This document shows positions 1 through 6,014 of a stretch of 11,290 nucleotides of DNA, piece after piece; position 1 is the stretch's first letter; each line of letters opens with the position of its first letter. Below the pieces are notes generated by a model. That model made no database searches and was not told the DNA's origin. It saw only the letters and a list, made by a program, of their open reading frames with translations. This DNA comes from DTGL01 sp038895395 (GTDB taxonomy: Archaea; Iainarchaeota; Iainarchaeia; Iainarchaeales; DTGL01): positions 1 to 11,290 of the forward strand of contig JAWANJ010000027.1 in assembly GCA_038895395.1 (NCBI GenBank), written 5' to 3'. A program made the translations under genes and the position numbers.

Positions 1-127
1 CGGTTATTTGATTGTTTTGGTTTCTTGTGAGGTCACCCGAGGTTATTTGCACTGTTGGTCTTGAGGGTTTTGGTGTAATTGTTGGAGTCTGTGTAGGTGT
101 TGGAGATGGAGATAATGTTGGTGTTGG
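1..127. repeat. 127-bp exact direct repeat, copy A
   Basis: Bases 1-127 are identical to 403-529, an offset of 402 bp or 134 codons. On the minus strand they encode the Pro/Thr/Ser linker plus the first ~17 residues of the next domain. The repeat may continue beyond the left edge. Confidence 0.97.
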
Positions 128-961
128 AGATGGAGTTGGAGATAGTTGAGGATAAATATTTACAGTTTTAAATGCAAATGAACCATAGTTGACATCATCA
201 GCAGCTACAATAGCAATTGTTGCATCATTTCCCCAGCTATAGTCTGGATATACAGAATAACTACAGCTTGCAGAATATCTGCCACCGCTACAGGACATTC
301 GCCCTTGCCATACTTTGTTATAGTTTGAATCACTGCTAGGAGATTTTACATAGATCCACACTAAATCTGTTCTCAAGTCACCGTCAGGGTCAGTTACTGT
401 TGCGGTTATTTGATTGTTTTGGTTTCTTGTGAGGTCACCCGAGGTTATTTGCACTGTTGGTCTTGAGGGTTTTGGTGTAATTGTTGGAGTCTGTGTAGGT
501 GTTGGAGATGGAGATAATGTTGGTGTTGGGGTGGGATATATTTGGGGGTAAATATTAACCGTTTTGTATGCAAAGTTGCCATAATTTATATCATCCGATG
601 CCACAACAGCTATTCTTGCATCATTTCCCCATTTAGAATCTGGGTACACAGTGTATGAACAACTGCTGTAGCACCTACCGGAAGTGCAATTCATTTTTTG
701 GGCATATATCTTGTTGTAACTTGCTTCAGTAGAAGGAGACTTGACATAAATCCAGACTAAGTCAGATCTTAGATCACAATCCGAATCGCTCACCTCAGCG
801 TTTATTTGATTGTTTTGGTTTCTTGTGAGATCCCAAGATGTGATCTGTACAGTTGGTCTGGTACCTGCAAAAGCAAAACCGAACACAATAAAAAGAAAAA
901 TCAAAGAAACCAAGTACAAATAAAGCTTGCATCTAATACTTGAAATTTTCTTTATAGCCAC
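1..961 (-). CDS. Secreted tandem-repeat surface protein, N-terminal 320 residues (runs off left edge)
   Basis: The reading frame is open from a GTG at 961 down to base 1 without a stop, so the C-terminus lies outside the window. Residues 1-32 form a signal peptide: basic start, long Leu/Phe/Val core, AFA before the likely cleavage site. After it come ~105-residue domains (about 36-140 and 168-272, with a third beginning at the edge), each opening with RPTVQIT and sharing LVWIYVKSP, WGND and KTVNIYPQ. They are joined by 26-28-residue Pro/Thr/Ser linkers. Unit 1 has four cysteines, unit 2 only two. The alternating hydrophobic pattern suggests Ig-like beta-sandwich domains, but I do not recognise the family. 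The GTG was chosen because AGGTG lies 6 bases upstream and the signal peptide follows directly. The role is inferred only as an extracellular stalk or adhesin-like protein. Confidence 0.85.
   Translation of the reverse strand, partial: MAIKKISSIRCKLYLYLVSLIFLFIVFGFAFAGTRPTVQITSWDLTRNQNNQINAEVSDSDCDLRSDLVWIYVKSPSTEASYNKIYAQKMNCTSGRCYSSCSYTVYPDSKWGNDARIAVVASDDINYGNFAYKTVNIYPQIYPTPTPTLSPSPTPTQTPTITPKPSRPTVQITSGDLTRNQNNQITATVTDPDGDLRTDLVWIYVKSPSSDSNYNKVWQGRMSCSGGRYSASCSYSVYPDYSWGNDATIAIVAADDVNYGSFAFKTVNIYPQLSPTPSPTPTLSPSPTPTQTPTITPKPSRPTVQITSGDLTRNQNNQIT
403..529. repeat. 127-bp exact direct repeat, copy B
   Basis: Identical to 1-127. A third, diverged copy of only the domain-start part begins at 799 (396 bp further on). 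The domain cores between copies differ at many positions, so identity is concentrated in the linker and domain start. The 6-bp difference between periods (402 against 396) equals two extra residues in the second linker. Confidence 0.97.
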
Positions 962-1158
962 TGAATGCACCTTTTTTAGTTGGAATTAAAATGGTTTGAT
1001 ATAGGCATAATATGTTTTTTCTATTTATATAATTTTCCTCTTTTATTCCTTGCCATTGTTCATTTTACCACTTTTATTTTAATATGTTTAATATGATTCC
1101 TTCTTTACCTAAAATTTTGCCCATATCTGCGATTTGGAACAATGAAATTGGCAAAAGA
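962..1158 (-). promoter_or_regulatory. Upstream region of the repeat-protein gene with TATA box
   Basis: This 197-bp AT-rich gap separates two minus-strand genes and holds no convincing ORF. On the minus strand a TTATATAA box at 1032-1025 follows a purine-rich stretch (GAGGAAAA, BRE-like). Transcription would start near 1002, giving a leader of about 40 nt. AGGTG at 972-968, 6 bases before the GTG at 961, is the ribosome binding site. The surface gene therefore seems to be transcribed separately from the kinase upstream. Box and spacing are read directly; promoter activity is inferred. Confidence 0.6.
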
Positions 1159-2283
1159 CTAACCTAAACCAAGCCTCTTAAGAATTCTGTCTCTTATAGT
1201 ATCCCTTTCCTCTTGACCTGGAAAAACCTTTTCATGTCCAAGGATTATGTCCATGGGATAACCAGTTTCAGCAGAGTAGCCTCTAGCTAAATGCTCTAGC
1301 TCAGCATCACTGTATGGCTCCACTTTGAAGATAGGCGATTTTAGAGATTCAATCAATAAACGAAGATCAAGAGCTGCTTCAGCTAGAGTTATTTTTCGGT
1401 CGAAAACAGAAGCTAACTCAAAATCCAGGAACATAAAACTTGGAGAGTGTGGATTTTTATTCCATAATATATTTTCTGGGTCCAAATCTTGGTGTAATAT
1501 GCCTGCATTGTGCATTCTTCCAACTGTACGACCAAGTTCCTCTAGAAAGATTCTACTTGGCGCATCTCTACCAAGCCTTGTTTTTGCTAATGTTTCATAA
1601 CCATGAGGCATCACGGTGTAAAGCACTGCAAGACCTGTTTTTTTTGATATAACTGCTCTAACAAACTCAACAACAGGAACTCCTCTTTTGGAAGCTTCTA
1701 TTAAAGCGGATGCTTCTCTAATAAGTGCTTGAGTGCGATCGGCTACATCCAAATATGTTTTTCTTGCCATGGAAACATTTCTCACAACAACTTTGTATAC
1801 ACTATTTCTCGCAATAGTACCATCACTAGTTACTTGACCTTTTACCACTATTGGCTCTAGCTTTCTACCAAAGCGCATAGCCAAAGGAGATGCAAACCTC
1901 TTGTACTTAGCATTGTAAAGTATTAGAGATCCTTTAACTAACTTACTTACCACGATACCTTCTTGGATAGCCTTAGCTATTCTCTTTCGGCTTAGCTTTC
2001 TAAGAGTTACAAGCTCTTTGTTTGAGGCATCTCTGAGCCATGCTTTAAGAAAGCGTATTCTTTCCGCAGGTTGCATTGCAGAAAGTTTTTTTCTGAATTC
2101 TATTGCCTCAATAACAGCATCAGGTTGTGGCACTATTTCTTTCTTTTCTTTTGGCAATTTCAACCTCTTTCCTTTTACCCTTGGAACAAATTTGCTAATT
2201 GGTTTTCTTTTTTCATACTGTCTTTCCCTTGATATTTTATGCAACTTCCTTCCATGTGGCAAAGGCATATTTAATGTAAGCAT
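1159..2283 (-). CDS. Protein-kinase-like protein with basic N-terminal extension
   Basis: 374 residues with no signal peptide or membrane helix, so probably cytoplasmic. The C-terminal half carries a diverged kinase fold: a YKVVV strand with a candidate ATP-binding lysine (K164, less likely K175), a helix-C-like glutamate (about E190), a catalytic loop HQDLDPENIL with D266 and N271, and DFE (D287) in place of DFG. This resembles the Bud32/WaaP/RIO-like small kinases rather than typical Ser/Thr kinases. Residues 1-50 are very rich in Lys/Arg and 55-150 match nothing I recognise. At 374 residues it is much longer than Bud32 (about 200-230), so I do not call it Bud32. The substrate is unknown; the basic extension could contact nucleic acid, which is inference. 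ATG at 2283 is used; ATG at 2268 is an alternative. Confidence 0.8.
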   Translation of the reverse strand: MLTLNMPLPHGRKLHKISRERQYEKRKPISKFVPRVKGKRLKLPKEKKEIVPQPDAVIEAIEFRKKLSAMQPAERIRFLKAWLRDASNKELVTLRKLSRKRIAKAIQEGIVVSKLVKGSLILYNAKYKRFASPLAMRFGRKLEPIVVKGQVTSDGTIARNSVYKVVVRNVSMARKTYLDVADRTQALIREASALIEASKRGVPVVEFVRAVISKKTGLAVLYTVMPHGYETLAKTRLGRDAPSRIFLEELGRTVGRMHNAGILHQDLDPENILWNKNPHSPSFMFLDFELASVFDRKITLAEAALDLRLLIESLKSPIFKVEPYSDAELEHLARGYSAETGYPMDIILGHEKVFPGQEERDTIRDRILKRLGLG

Positions 2284-2304
2284 TGCCTTATTTTAAGCTT
2301 TTGG

Positions 2305-2312
2305 TATAAAAA
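2305..2312 (-). promoter_or_regulatory. TATA-like box of the kinase-like gene
   Basis: On the minus strand the octamer reads TTTTTATA and is centred about 26 bp upstream of the ATG at 2283. This is the normal archaeal TATA-to-start distance, so the transcript would be leaderless or nearly so. The box also sits 8 bp before the divergent ATG at 2320, too close to serve that gene. For the plus-strand gene a weaker TTATTTTA at 2288-2295 is better spaced. Confidence 0.45.
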
Positions 2313-2319
2313 TGATTTT

Positions 2320-2769
2320 ATGTCAGGATTTAGTTACCGGAAGCACCCTTTTGTGCTTTTGTTTATAATTGTAATTATTGTGCTTTGCTGCTCAATAGTT
2401 GCTTTTTTGCTTTTGTATAATGCACAAAAAAAGGTTTCTATAGGGGTGCCTTTCGAGCTAAAAGCTGGTGAAGAGGCCTTTATTGAAGAAAGTGGTGTCT
2501 TTTTAAAATTTGTTAAGGTAACTTCAGATTCGAGATGTCCAAAAGGCGTGCAATGTGTTTGGGCCGGAAAGGTTTCTATTTTAATAGAAATATCAAAAGG
2601 CAATGCCTGGGATCAGTTTGAGCTTTCGCTTGAGCCAGGCAATGAAAATTCTTCAAAAAAGGCCTTTGATGGCCTTGAAATAAAGCTTCTTGAAATTAAG
2701 CCGTACCCAGAAGCTGGGAAAGAAATTTCTGATTATTTAGCATCTTTAATTGTTTCTGAAGCCAAGTGA
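2320..2769 (+). CDS. Small membrane-anchored protein with Cys-x5-CVWAG motif
   Basis: 149 residues. A short basic start (RKH) is followed by one hydrophobic helix at about 11-33, then a ~115-residue domain most likely outside the cell. That domain contains RCPKGVQCVWAGKV at about 72-85, with two cysteines six positions apart that could form a disulfide. It ends in alternating strands and PYPEAGKEISDYLASL. Short bacterial and archaeal hypothetical proteins with a similar CP-x3-x-CVWAG signature are familiar, but I know no function for them. It lies 71 bp upstream of the transaldolase start and an independent TATA box lies between, so it is probably not part of that operon. No clear ribosome binding site precedes the ATG, consistent with a leaderless transcript. 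Confidence 0.8.
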   Translation: MSGFSYRKHPFVLLFIIVIIVLCCSIVAFLLLYNAQKKVSIGVPFELKAGEEAFIEESGVFLKFVKVTSDSRCPKGVQCVWAGKVSILIEISKGNAWDQFELSLEPGNENSSKKAFDGLEIKLLEIKPYPEAGKEISDYLASLIVSEAK

Positions 2770-2797
2770 AAAGATGCATAAGCAAAACCAAATCTTT

Positions 2798-2805
2798 TTT
2801 AAATA
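2798..2805 (+). promoter_or_regulatory. TATA box of the pentose phosphate operon
   Basis: A perfect archaeal TTTAAATA lies in the 71-bp gap before the transaldolase gene. A start site about 25 bp downstream (near 2827) leaves a ~14-nt leader that includes the GGGGG ribosome binding site at 2829-2833, eight bases before the ATG at 2841. Gaps of 1-22 bp follow down to the epimerase gene, so this one promoter probably serves all four genes. Confidence 0.6.
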
Positions 2806-2840
2806 CTTGCAGGGAAGTTAATATTCAAGGGGGCCTGATT

Positions 2841-3491
2841 ATGAAGCTTTTTCTGGATAGCGCAGATTTAAAGGAGATTGAAGAGGCCATTTCTTGGGGT
2901 GTTATATGCGGTGTAACCACAAATCCCACGCTGATGCACAAAGCTGGAGCTGATTATGCCACAACAATTGAAAAGATATGTGAGTTGGTGAAAGGGCCTG
3001 TTAGCGCTGAAGTTCTTGCACAGGATTTCAAGGGCATGGTTGAAGAGGCAATAAAGCTGAGTGAGATTGATAAGCACGTAAATGTAAAGATTCCGATCTG
3101 CGTTGAAGGCTTAAAAGCAATAAGAGAGCTGCGCGAAATAGGTATAAAAACCAACTGTACGCTGGTTTTTAGCCCAAATCAAGCTTTGCTTGCTGCAAAG
3201 GCCGGAGCAAATTATGTAAGCGTTTTTGTTGGACGTTTAGATGATATTGGAAAGGATGGCATGCATGTTGTTGCAGACACTGTAGAGATTTTTAGAAATT
3301 ATAACATTAAGTCAGAGATAATCGTTGCAAGCATAAGGCATCCTATGCATGTTACACAAGCAGCCATACTTGGAGCTCATATTGCAACAGTGCCTTTTGC
3401 TGTGCTTCAGAAGATGATAGATCATGCTTTGACAGAAAAGGGAATAAAAACATTTATAGAAGACGCACAGAAAGCGGGCCTTAGAATATAG
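2841..3491 (+). CDS. tal: Transaldolase (small TalC/MipB type)
   Basis: 216 residues, the normal length of the small transaldolase/fructose-6-phosphate aldolase family. It moves a dihydroxyacetone unit between sugar phosphates (sedoheptulose-7-P + glyceraldehyde-3-P to erythrose-4-P + fructose-6-P) in the cytoplasm. Family marks are LFLDSAD (D6), GVTTNPT (N28), VKIP with the Schiff-base lysine K83, NCTLVFSPNQALLAAKAGA, and VGRLDD with the phosphate-binding R132. E57 and F129 occupy the places held by Gln59 and Tyr131 in E. coli fructose-6-phosphate aldolase, which favours transaldolase. V128 stands where a proline is usual. An in-frame ATG at 2766 would add 25 residues, but that stretch contains the TATA box and does not match the family. 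First gene of the operon, 22 bp before the transketolase N-subunit. Confidence 0.93.
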   Translation: MKLFLDSADLKEIEEAISWGVICGVTTNPTLMHKAGADYATTIEKICELVKGPVSAEVLAQDFKGMVEEAIKLSEIDKHVNVKIPICVEGLKAIRELREIGIKTNCTLVFSPNQALLAAKAGANYVSVFVGRLDDIGKDGMHVVADTVEIFRNYNIKSEIIVASIRHPMHVTQAAILGAHIATVPFAVLQKMIDHALTEKGIKTFIEDAQKAGLRI

Positions 3492-3513
3492 CTCTTTAGT
3501 TTGTGGTAGTTGG

Positions 3514-4344
3514 ATGACTAGCTCAAAAGCTAGTGAAAAGAAAATAAAAAATTTGGAGGAAATTGCTAGAAAAATCCGTGTTCTTGCGCTTAAGATGACA
3601 ACACAAGCAGAGTCAGGCCATCCTGGCGGTTCTTTAAGCTGCGCTGATATTGTTGCTGTTTTGTACTTCCACAAGATGCGATTTGATCCTAAAAATTTAT
3701 CATGGCCTGAAAGAGATCGCTTTGTGATGAGCAAAGGGCATGCATGCCCAGCGCAGTATGCTGCTTTGCATTTGCTTGGTGTGATTCCTGAAAAAGAACT
3801 CATGCGTTTAAGGCAGATAAACTCAATGCTCCAGGGCCATCCTGACAGGAAAACTCCTGGCATAGAAACTATAAGCGGCACCTTGGGCCAGGGATTCAGC
3901 GTTGCCTGTGGCATGGCACTTGCTGGAAAGATTGATAAAGCCAATTATAAAGTGTATGCGCTTCTCGGCGATGGTGAAGTGCAGGAAGGCCTTGTATGGG
4001 AAGTTGCGATGTTTGCAGGACACCATAGGCTTAACAATTTGGTTGCAATAGTTGACCACAACAAATGCCAAAACGATGGCTACATAAAAGATATCCTTGA
4101 CATTGCGCCATTAGCTGAGAAATTCAAGGCATTTAATTGGAATGTCAAGGAAATAGATGGCCACAATATTGGGGAGATAATAAAAGCATTAGACGAAGCT
4201 GACAATAGCGATAGGCCTTTTGCAATTATTGCACACACAGTAAAAGGTAAAGGAGTTTCCTTCATTGAGAATAAACCTGAGTGGCACGGAAAAGCACTCA
4301 ACAAAGAGCAGCTTGAAGCAGCTCTTAAAGAGTTAGGAGAATGA
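3514..4344 (+). CDS. tkt: Transketolase, N-terminal (thiamine diphosphate-binding) subunit
   Basis: 276 residues, about the size of archaeal stand-alone transketolase N-subunits. With the next gene it transfers two-carbon ketol units between sugar phosphates (for example xylulose-5-P + ribose-5-P to sedoheptulose-7-P + glyceraldehyde-3-P). Visible motifs are SGHPGGS (34-40), SKGHACPAQYA (73-83), GHP (108-110), GTLGQG (122-127), and the thiamine diphosphate/metal motif GDGEVQEG (152-159) ending in DHNKCQNDG with N183. HTVKGKG lies near the C-terminus. The cofactor pyrimidine ring must be held by the partner subunit, so neither should work alone. The stop is 5 bp before the next ATG, whose ribosome binding site AGGAGA lies inside this gene, suggesting translational coupling. 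The ATG at 3514 has only a weak upstream GGTAG. Confidence 0.96.
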   Translation: MTSSKASEKKIKNLEEIARKIRVLALKMTTQAESGHPGGSLSCADIVAVLYFHKMRFDPKNLSWPERDRFVMSKGHACPAQYAALHLLGVIPEKELMRLRQINSMLQGHPDRKTPGIETISGTLGQGFSVACGMALAGKIDKANYKVYALLGDGEVQEGLVWEVAMFAGHHRLNNLVAIVDHNKCQNDGYIKDILDIAPLAEKFKAFNWNVKEIDGHNIGEIIKALDEADNSDRPFAIIAHTVKGKGVSFIENKPEWHGKALNKEQLEAALKELGE

Positions 4345-4349
4345 AATAA

Positions 4350-5309
4350 ATGGAAAAACTAAGAGATGTATTTGATAAAGTTGAACCAACCCGCAATGGT
4401 TATGGTAAAGCATTGGAAAAACTTTCCCAAAGCAGAAAAGATATTGTTGTTATTGACGCAGACCTTGCTGAAAGCACACGCAGCATAATGTTTAGAAAGC
4501 ATGCCCCCGACAGATTCTTTTATGCAGGAATCTGTGAGCAAAATGCTGTTGGCCTTGCTGCAGGCCTTGCACTTTCAGGCAAGACTGTTTTTGTCTCTAG
4601 TTTTGCCATTTTTTTAACAGGCAGAGCCTGGGAAATAATAAGGCAGAGCGTCTGTTACAATAATGTTCTTGTGAAAATAGTGGGTTCGCATGCTGGCATC
4701 CTTACTGGAAAAGATGGTCCTACTGCGCAGGCAACAGAAGACATTGCAATAATGCGCGTTTTGCCAAGAATGAACATAATAGTGCCAACTGATTCAGTTG
4801 AAGCAGAGCATGCAACCATTTTCTTAGCAGATTTTAAAGAGCCTTGTTACTTACGCACAAACCGTGAGGCCACGCCGGTGATTTTCGCAGAGCAAAGCTA
4901 CGAGTTTGATTTTGGTAAAGCATCTTTGCTTTGCGAAGGCAACGACGCAACAATAATTGCTTGCGGTGCCCTTGTGCCTATTGCAATAGAAGCCTCAAGA
5001 GAGCTTGCAAAAGAAGGTTTCGGCTTGAGAGTTATAAACATGCACACAATAAAACCAATTGACAGAAAAGCCATAATCAAAGCGGCAAAGGAAACAAATG
5101 CAATAATAACCGCTGAAGACCATCAGATCATTGGTGGCCTTGGAAGCGCTGTTGCCGAAGTGCTTGCTGAGGAAAAAATTTGCGTTCCTTTCGAAAGAAT
5201 AGGCCTTAACGGCTTTTCAGAAAGCGGCTCGCCAAAAGACCTTTATGAAAAGTATGGGCTAAGCAAGGAAAACATTATGAAAAAAGTTAGAGCATTAAAA
5301 GAGGATTGA
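4350..5309 (+). CDS. tkt: Transketolase, C-terminal subunit
   Basis: 319 residues, the usual size for the archaeal C-subunit. It supplies the pyrimidine-binding half of the active site and the C-terminal domain. GICEQNAVGLAAGLALSG (60-77) includes the conserved glutamate E63 that activates thiamine diphosphate. SHAGILTGKDGPTAQATEDI is the family's pyrimidine-domain loop, with the H and the GPTAQ-x-ED pattern intact. IVPTDSVEA and YLRTNRE follow, and the C-terminal domain shows INMHTIKPID and AEDHQIIGGLGSAVAE. No key residue looks missing. AGGAGA sits 9 bases before the ATG. The stop is one base before the epimerase start. A split transketolase next to Rpe also occurs in methanogens such as Methanocaldococcus. 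Confidence 0.96.
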   Translation: MEKLRDVFDKVEPTRNGYGKALEKLSQSRKDIVVIDADLAESTRSIMFRKHAPDRFFYAGICEQNAVGLAAGLALSGKTVFVSSFAIFLTGRAWEIIRQSVCYNNVLVKIVGSHAGILTGKDGPTAQATEDIAIMRVLPRMNIIVPTDSVEAEHATIFLADFKEPCYLRTNREATPVIFAEQSYEFDFGKASLLCEGNDATIIACGALVPIAIEASRELAKEGFGLRVINMHTIKPIDRKAIIKAAKETNAIITAEDHQIIGGLGSAVAEVLAEEKICVPFERIGLNGFSESGSPKDLYEKYGLSKENIMKKVRALKED

Positions 5310-5310
5310 T

Positions 5311-5979
5311 GTGAAAAAAATATCAATTGCTCCAAGCATATTGAGCGCTGATTTTGGCAAGCTTAACGATGAGATTGCGTCTGTTGAGAAATATGCTGAC
5401 CTTATCCATTGCGATGTCATGGACGGTTGCTTTGTGCCGAACATAACTTTTGGAAATGAGGTTATAAAAAACATAAAATGCTCAAGGCCTTTAGATGTTC
5501 ATCTTATGATTGAAAGGCCTGAGAAGCACATTGAAGCGTTTGCTAAATGTAATCCAAAAGTGCGTATGCTTTCATTTCATTTGGAGGCAACTAAGAAAGC
5601 ATCGGAGATCATAGAAAAGATTCGTGGTTTTGGGATTAAGACAGGCATAGCAATAAAACCGAAAACTTCTGCTGAGGCTGTTTTTCCGTACCTAAAAAAG
5701 CTCGATTTTGTGCTTGTGATGACTGTTGAACCTGGCTTTGGCGGACAAAAATTCATTATGGATATGCTACCTAAAATTGAGGCCATAAGAAAAAAAGCGC
5801 CTGAAATAGATATCGAAGTTGATGGCGGCATAAATGAGCAAACAGCGCCTCTTGCAGCAAAAGCGGGTGCAAACATACTTGTTGCTGGTTCGGCTGTCTT
5901 TGCACAAAAAGATAGGAAGGAAGCAATTTCCCAAATAAGAAATGCTTCCAAATACCTGATTTTAGCACAAAAAAAATAA
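5311..5979 (+). CDS. rpe: Ribulose-phosphate 3-epimerase
   Basis: 222 residues, normal length for this TIM-barrel enzyme, which interconverts ribulose-5-P and xylulose-5-P. Visible marks are IAPSILSADF (S9), HCDVMDG with H33 and D35, DVHLMI with H64, the MTVEPGFGGQKF phosphate-binding loop (137-148), and EVDGGI with D171. H33, D35, H64 and D171 are the expected metal ligands, with the two aspartates as the acid/base pair. GSAVF (193-197) closes the phosphate site. It begins with GTG; GAGG at 5301-5304, inside the end of the transketolase gene, gives good spacing and no better start exists. It is the last enzyme of the operon; the next gene has its own ribosome binding site and possible promoter. 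No ribose-5-phosphate isomerase lies nearby. Confidence 0.96.
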   Translation: MKKISIAPSILSADFGKLNDEIASVEKYADLIHCDVMDGCFVPNITFGNEVIKNIKCSRPLDVHLMIERPEKHIEAFAKCNPKVRMLSFHLEATKKASEIIEKIRGFGIKTGIAIKPKTSAEAVFPYLKKLDFVLVMTVEPGFGGQKFIMDMLPKIEAIRKKAPEIDIEVDGGINEQTAPLAAKAGANILVAGSAVFAQKDRKEAISQIRNASKYLILAQKK

Positions 5980-6014
5980 ATATTAGTTTAACCATCTTTT
6001 AAGTGGTGATATTT
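5976..6014 (+). promoter_or_regulatory. Possible TATA box and GGTGAT ribosome binding site for the surface-protein pair
   Basis: AATAAATATT at 5976-5985 overlaps the epimerase stop and would place a start site near 6005. GGTGAT at 6005-6010 matches the end of the archaeal anti-16S sequence and lies 4 bases before TTG at 6015, a standard distance when measured from a full GGAGGTGAT. This decides the start: the upstream in-frame GTG codons at 6003 and 6006 overlap the site itself. The promoter is weak evidence; the binding site is stronger. Confidence 0.45.

Noticed and set aside
1..840. Periodic repeats that could suggest a CRISPR array or microsatellite
   Set aside because: The period is 396-402 bp, a multiple of three, and lies in an intact minus-strand reading frame with a signal peptide. 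It is a protein-domain repeat.
1325..1652. Plus-strand ORFs opposite the kinase-like gene
   Set aside because: They show no motif or start signal and lie opposite a frame with clear kinase motifs.
1159..2283. Identification as Bud32 of the KEOPS complex
   Set aside because: The protein is ~150 residues too long, has HQDLDPEN in place of the usual HGDLT-type loop, and no Kae1 or other KEOPS gene is adjacent.
2766..2840. 25-residue upstream extension of transaldolase from ATG 2766
   Set aside because: The stretch contains the TTTAAATA box and the GGGGG ribosome binding site, and the extra residues do not fit the family N-terminus (LFLDSAD).
3312..3944. 210-codon minus-strand ORF across transaldolase and transketolase
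   Set aside because: It spans two conserved genes and their intergenic gap, and its product has no recognisable domain. It is a shadow frame.
5577..5951. 124-codon minus-strand ORF within rpe
   Set aside because: The opposite strand of a fully conserved epimerase; composition is typical of a shadow.
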